From the NCBI RefSeq assembly GCF_001904655.1, contig NZ_MRCC01000011.1:62001-126000 (forward strand): a stretch of DNA of 64,000 bases, given 5' to 3'. This stretch comes from Chroogloeocystis siderophila 5.2 s.c.1. GTDB lineage: Bacteria > Cyanobacteriota > Cyanobacteriia > Cyanobacteriales > Chroococcidiopsidaceae. Shown here one piece after another: positions 60,990 to 64,000 of this stretch (its first letter is position 1; each line of letters begins with the position of its first letter). The translations under genes and the position numbers were made by a program. The notes under the pieces were generated by a model. It ran no database searches, was not told the origin of the DNA, and saw nothing but the letters and a program-made list of their open reading frames with translations.

Positions 60990-61586
60990 ATGAAGCTACA
61001 GCGTACTACTTTGATTTTGCTACTTTTAGCACTAGGTTTAGGTAGCTTTGTTTATTTTTATGAAATTCGAGGTGCGACACAGCGTCAGGAAGCAAAAGCA
61101 AGAGAACAGCAAATCTTCGGGTTTACGCAAGAACAAGTACAAGCATTAAGGATTCAAACGCAAGGACAAACGTTAAACTTTGAGCGGGAGAATGGACGAT
61201 GGTTGATGACTACTCCTGAGAAGACTCCCGCAAGTAATGCATCGATTTCCTATTTACTTGATTTACTTGTACAAGGAAGAAGCGATCGCACAATTCAAGT
61301 TCCTGCGAATCAACTGACAGACTACGGTTTAGCCAAACCGCAAGCAACCGTTACAGTCACGCTCAATAATCAGCAAACGCATCAGTTAAATTTGGGCAAT
61401 CCTGACTTTACTGGCAACTTCTTATATGCGCAAGTTGATCCTGGAACTAACCCTAGCGGTAATGTAGATTTATTCTTGGTGTCTTCAGATTTCCAAAATG
61501 GTGTCAATCGCGATTTAGCCGAGTGGAAAATTGAAAACGATACACCGCAAACACCTACTTCTGCTAGCCCGTCGCCTTCGCCATGA
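60990..61586 (+). CDS. DUF4340 domain protein
   Basis: A 198-residue protein with an N-terminal membrane helix (TLILLLLALGLGSFVYFYEI) and a periplasmic DUF4340 domain: QIFGFTQEQVQALRIQTQGQTLNFERENGRWLMTTP, RSDRTIQVPANQLTDYGLAKPQATVTVTLN, HQLNLGNPDFTGNFLYAQVDPG, ending in a Pro/Ser-rich tail. DUF4340 genes commonly follow gldG-like genes, so it is likely an accessory part of the exporter. The stop overlaps the purU start by ATGA. Confidence 0.87.
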   Translation: MKLQRTTLILLLLALGLGSFVYFYEIRGATQRQEAKAREQQIFGFTQEQVQALRIQTQGQTLNFERENGRWLMTTPEKTPASNASISYLLDLLVQGRSDRTIQVPANQLTDYGLAKPQATVTVTLNNQQTHQLNLGNPDFTGNFLYAQVDPGTNPSGNVDLFLVSSDFQNGVNRDLAEWKIENDTPQTPTSASPSPSP

Positions 61587-62437
61587 ACCGCCCTACCGCA
61601 ACTTTACTCATTTCGTGTCCCGATCAAAAAGGTTTAGTCGCTAAAATTGCTAACTTTATCTACGCCAACGGCGGTAATATCATTCATGCCGATCAACATA
61701 CCGATTTTGCAGCAGGTTTGTTTTTGACGCGCATTGAATGGCAACTTGATGGCTTTAATTTACCACGCGAATTGATTGCACCAGCATTCGGTGCGATCGC
61801 TCAACCATTACAAGCACATTGGCAATTACATTTTTCTGATACTATTCCGCGTATTGCCATTTGGGTAAGTAAACAAGATCATTGTTTGTTCGACTTAATT
61901 TGGCGACACAAAGCTAAAGAATTTACTGCTGAAATTCCTTTAATTATTAGCAATCACCCTGATTTAAAAGAAGTTGCTGAGCAATTTGGTATTGATTTTC
62001 ATCATATTCCAATTACAAAAGAAAATAAACCTACTCAAGAAGCACAACAACTCAAACTATTACAGCACTACAAAATAGATTTAGTGGTATTGGCAAAATA
62101 TATGCAGATTGTCAGTCCAGATTTTATTAATAAGTTTCCTAATATTCTTAATATTCATCACTCATTTTTACCTGCTTTCATCGGTACAAGTCCTTATCAC
62201 CAAGCTTATCAACGAGGAGTCAAAATTATTGGCGCTACAGCACATTATGTCACACCTGAACTCGATGCCGGACCAATTATTGAGCAAGATGTAGCACGAG
62301 TTAGTCACCGCGATGATGTAGCTGATCTCATTCGGAAAGGGAAAGATTTAGAGCGCGTAGTGTTAGCAAGAGCAGTGCGATCGCATTTACAAAATCGTGT
62401 TTTAGTTTACGGTAATCGTACAGTAGTCTTTGAGTAG
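61583..62437 (+). CDS. purU: Formyltetrahydrofolate deformylase
   Basis: A 284-residue hydrolase that turns 10-formyl-THF into THF and formate, balancing one-carbon pools and feeding formate to PurT. An ACT domain occupies about 5-85 (LLISCPDQKGLVAKIANFIYANGGNI). The formyltransferase domain follows, with catalytic N190, H192 and D228 (NILNIHHSFLPAFIG and PELDAGPIIEQD). The start overlaps the DUF4340 stop (ATGA), so it is translationally coupled to a membrane exporter module, a functionally odd pairing. Length is normal. Confidence 0.96.
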   Translation: MNRPTATLLISCPDQKGLVAKIANFIYANGGNIIHADQHTDFAAGLFLTRIEWQLDGFNLPRELIAPAFGAIAQPLQAHWQLHFSDTIPRIAIWVSKQDHCLFDLIWRHKAKEFTAEIPLIISNHPDLKEVAEQFGIDFHHIPITKENKPTQEAQQLKLLQHYKIDLVVLAKYMQIVSPDFINKFPNILNIHHSFLPAFIGTSPYHQAYQRGVKIIGATAHYVTPELDAGPIIEQDVARVSHRDDVADLIRKGKDLERVVLARAVRSHLQNRVLVYGNRTVVFE

Positions 62438-62494
62438 AACTTTATAAAACGAGTTAATTTACCAATTTCTAATTACCAGTTACCAACACATAAA

Positions 62495-63550
62495 CTACAT
62501 TAATTTGTTCCATAACGTCAAAAAATCTTCTTCTGTCGGTTCTTTAACAACGATATTATTCAAATTATGACGGAGTTCTGCGAGAGCTTCATAGACTTGC
62601 TTACGTGCGCGATTAACTCCCCCTAAAGGTTGATGTTCGGGTAACGAGTGCCACGGTGTGAAAGATAAATTTTCGCAGAATTCCATCTGTTGTGGAACAG
62701 TGAATTGCTGGCGAGGAATTTTAATCGTTGCTACTTTCTGAAACGGTGATTTCCATTCAATTCTCGGATCTTCAATTGGCATTTTTTGGGGATCTGTTTG
62801 CAACTGAATTAAGAAATCAAAGCTTGCATCTTGATGATTTAGATGCTCAATCATAGCTTGGCGGAGATAATCTGGTGTTTGAATAACAGCTGGTGTAGGA
62901 TTCTGAGAACTTGGTACCGCGGTGAATTTGATCGCGCGATCGCCTAGTTTATACGGCGTACTACTCCAGTATTGAATCACTAGAGGACTATTCACTTTTT
63001 TGTTAAGCATTACCATCCCAATAATAAATTCTCGTAAATGCCATTTAAATGGATTGGGATTGAGAAAGAAAAATTTTAGTGGTAAATTACCTTTAGCTAA
63101 TTGTCTGGCTCTAAAGAATTCAACGTAATCTTGTACATCTTTAATAAAGAAGACAGGATGATTAATTAATAGTAAATCTTGCGTTTTTTCTTGTTTTTGT
63201 CGTTCTAATAGTTTTTCACCTTCTACTCCAAAAAGCTTAATTGCCATTCCTCGAACATCTTTTTTTGTATCGTCAACTGCTTTATTATTAGAAAAACGAA
63301 TTGCCGCAGTAAAAGTACGAGGGTGTTTGAAAATTCCTGCTTTTAGTTCTTGGGGAATACCCTCATCAATAATAAATTCTGCTCTCACACAACCATGATG
63401 TTTAGGGTGAGCGTCGCGTAAAACAGGTCTAATATTGTCTGGAAAGCTTTGCTTAAGCGCATCAATACTAATCTGCTCAATTTCTTTTATACCTGCTATT
63501 TCTCCGGTAATAGGATACTCTTTACCAAGTTCAAGTTTTTTAAGCTGCAT
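62495..63550 (-). CDS. Catalase-fold haem protein
   Basis: A 351-residue protein of the catalase-related family, shorter than true catalases (about 480). The distal-haem region reads HPKHHGCVRAEFIIDEGIPQELKAGIFKHPRTFTAAIRFSNNKAVDDTKKDVRGMAIKLFGV: His, an Arg-rich strand and the RFSN motif with the distal Asn. The C-terminal ENLSFTPWHSLPEHQPLGGVNRARKQVYEALAELR holds the GxxNRxR-type end seen in these minimal catalases and allene-oxide-synthase-like enzymes. The expected proximal Tyr was not located with certainty. It may act on hydroperoxides rather than H2O2. Convergent to purU. Confidence 0.85.
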   Translation of the reverse strand: MQLKKLELGKEYPITGEIAGIKEIEQISIDALKQSFPDNIRPVLRDAHPKHHGCVRAEFIIDEGIPQELKAGIFKHPRTFTAAIRFSNNKAVDDTKKDVRGMAIKLFGVEGEKLLERQKQEKTQDLLLINHPVFFIKDVQDYVEFFRARQLAKGNLPLKFFFLNPNPFKWHLREFIIGMVMLNKKVNSPLVIQYWSSTPYKLGDRAIKFTAVPSSQNPTPAVIQTPDYLRQAMIEHLNHQDASFDFLIQLQTDPQKMPIEDPRIEWKSPFQKVATIKIPRQQFTVPQQMEFCENLSFTPWHSLPEHQPLGGVNRARKQVYEALAELRHNLNNIVVKEPTEEDFLTLWNKLM

Positions 63551-63815
63551 AATAGTTCCTGTTCTGAGGCTATTTTGAAGTGTAAGACGCCTAGTTTCAA
63601 ATACTCTTTTTGTTAGCGAACTACATTTTTACAACAGCAGCTAAGATAAAAAATCTGAAAACTTAATTAAAATTAACTCTTTTCTCTGTGCCCTCAGTGT
63701 CTGGAGTGGTTCGTTTATACTCTTTATCATAGATTTTCTCAGCAATATGAAGCTATGGGAAGGATTTTGCTGAAATACGCGTCAATAACTGATAGTTATT
63801 TATTCGGTGAGAGGA

Positions 63816-64000
63816 ATGAAAATTAAAGGTAAAATGATTTTGTTTGCTGTTAGCGCAGCTTTAGGGTTGATGCCTTTAATGAATTTGGCGAATGCTCAAA
63901 ATAACGCAACATCTGCACAACCTTGGTATAACTGTAGAACGCGTGAACTTTGGACTTTGCAAAAGCAAGCTTGGTGTCAAAAAGCTGAGCGAGTGAAAAA
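63816..64000 (+). CDS. Secreted small protein, truncated by window end
   Basis: ATG 63816 follows GTGAGAGGA. The first 61 residues read MKIKGKMILFAVSAALGLMP and on to a signal cleavage near NLANA, then a mature start QNNATSAQPWYNCRTRELWTLQKQAWCQKAERVK. Two Cys sit 15 residues apart in a WYNCRTRELW ... AWCQ pattern. The remainder lies outside. A small periplasmic protein is likely; family not assigned. Confidence 0.7.
   Translation, partial: MKIKGKMILFAVSAALGLMPLMNLANAQNNATSAQPWYNCRTRELWTLQKQAWCQKAERVK

Overview
The window is chromosomal DNA of a cyanobacterium. The evidence is the very frequent HIP1 octamer (GCGATCGC) inside and between genes, a one-helix high-light-inducible protein, a CpcS-type phycobilin lyase, an NblB-like HEAT protein, a PxcA/CemA proton-extrusion protein and an A2-type cytochrome oxidase with its own haem A synthesis genes. 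Several unknown proteins have a filamentous or colonial cyanobacterial flavour. A Chroococcidiopsis/Gloeocapsopsis-like relative is plausible, but this is a guess from gene content. No rRNA, tRNA or CRISPR was found.

Region by region: (1) 1-4.3 kb: alanine dehydrogenase (minus), a 57-residue Hlip too short for most ORF callers, two small unknown proteins and a PAS-Crp/Fnr regulator. (2) 4.3-10.4 kb: coxB-coxA-coxC (minus) divergent from ctaA-ctaB (plus), a complete aa3 oxidase assembly locus. (3) 10.5-13.5 kb: a drug/lipid-type ABC-2 exporter pair, a small secreted protein and peroxiredoxin Q. (4) 13.9-22.6 kb: an envelope-glycan cluster on the plus strand with four GT2 glycosyltransferases, a UDP-galactopyranose-mutase-like flavoprotein, a Wzx-like flippase and an AT-rich multi-pass GT39/83-like protein. 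(5) 22.9-48.5 kb: a surface/secretion region. It holds a TpsB-TpsA1 two-partner secretion pair, a subtilase followed by a PrcB-like protein, a second TpsA without its own TpsB, a TPR-CHAT (caspase-like) protein divergent from it, a DUF928 protein, a CHASE2 histidine kinase, a NarL-type response regulator and a degenerate membrane sensor. Between the subtilase and TpsA2 (about 32.9-38.3 kb) lies a mobile-element graveyard: a decayed IS630 copy, a Phd/PIN toxin-antitoxin pair, gene fragments, an IS1 element with an intact frameshift-expressed transposase, and the 3' end of a group II intron. (6) 48.9-57.3 kb: CobU, PxcA, a UvrD-like protein, CpcS, the NblB-like HEAT protein and a methyltransferase. 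(7) 57.4-63.5 kb: a Gld-type ABC module (ATPase, permease, GldG-like, DUF4340) ending in a translationally coupled purU, then a catalase-fold protein and the start of a secreted protein running off the window.

The most interesting ideas are three. The two-partner-secretion/CHAT/DUF928/CHASE2-NarL neighbourhood may be one regulated surface system. The subtilase-PrcB arrangement recalls the Treponema dentilisin locus. A family of about 165-bp non-autonomous elements with terminal inverted repeats occurs at least four times in this window.
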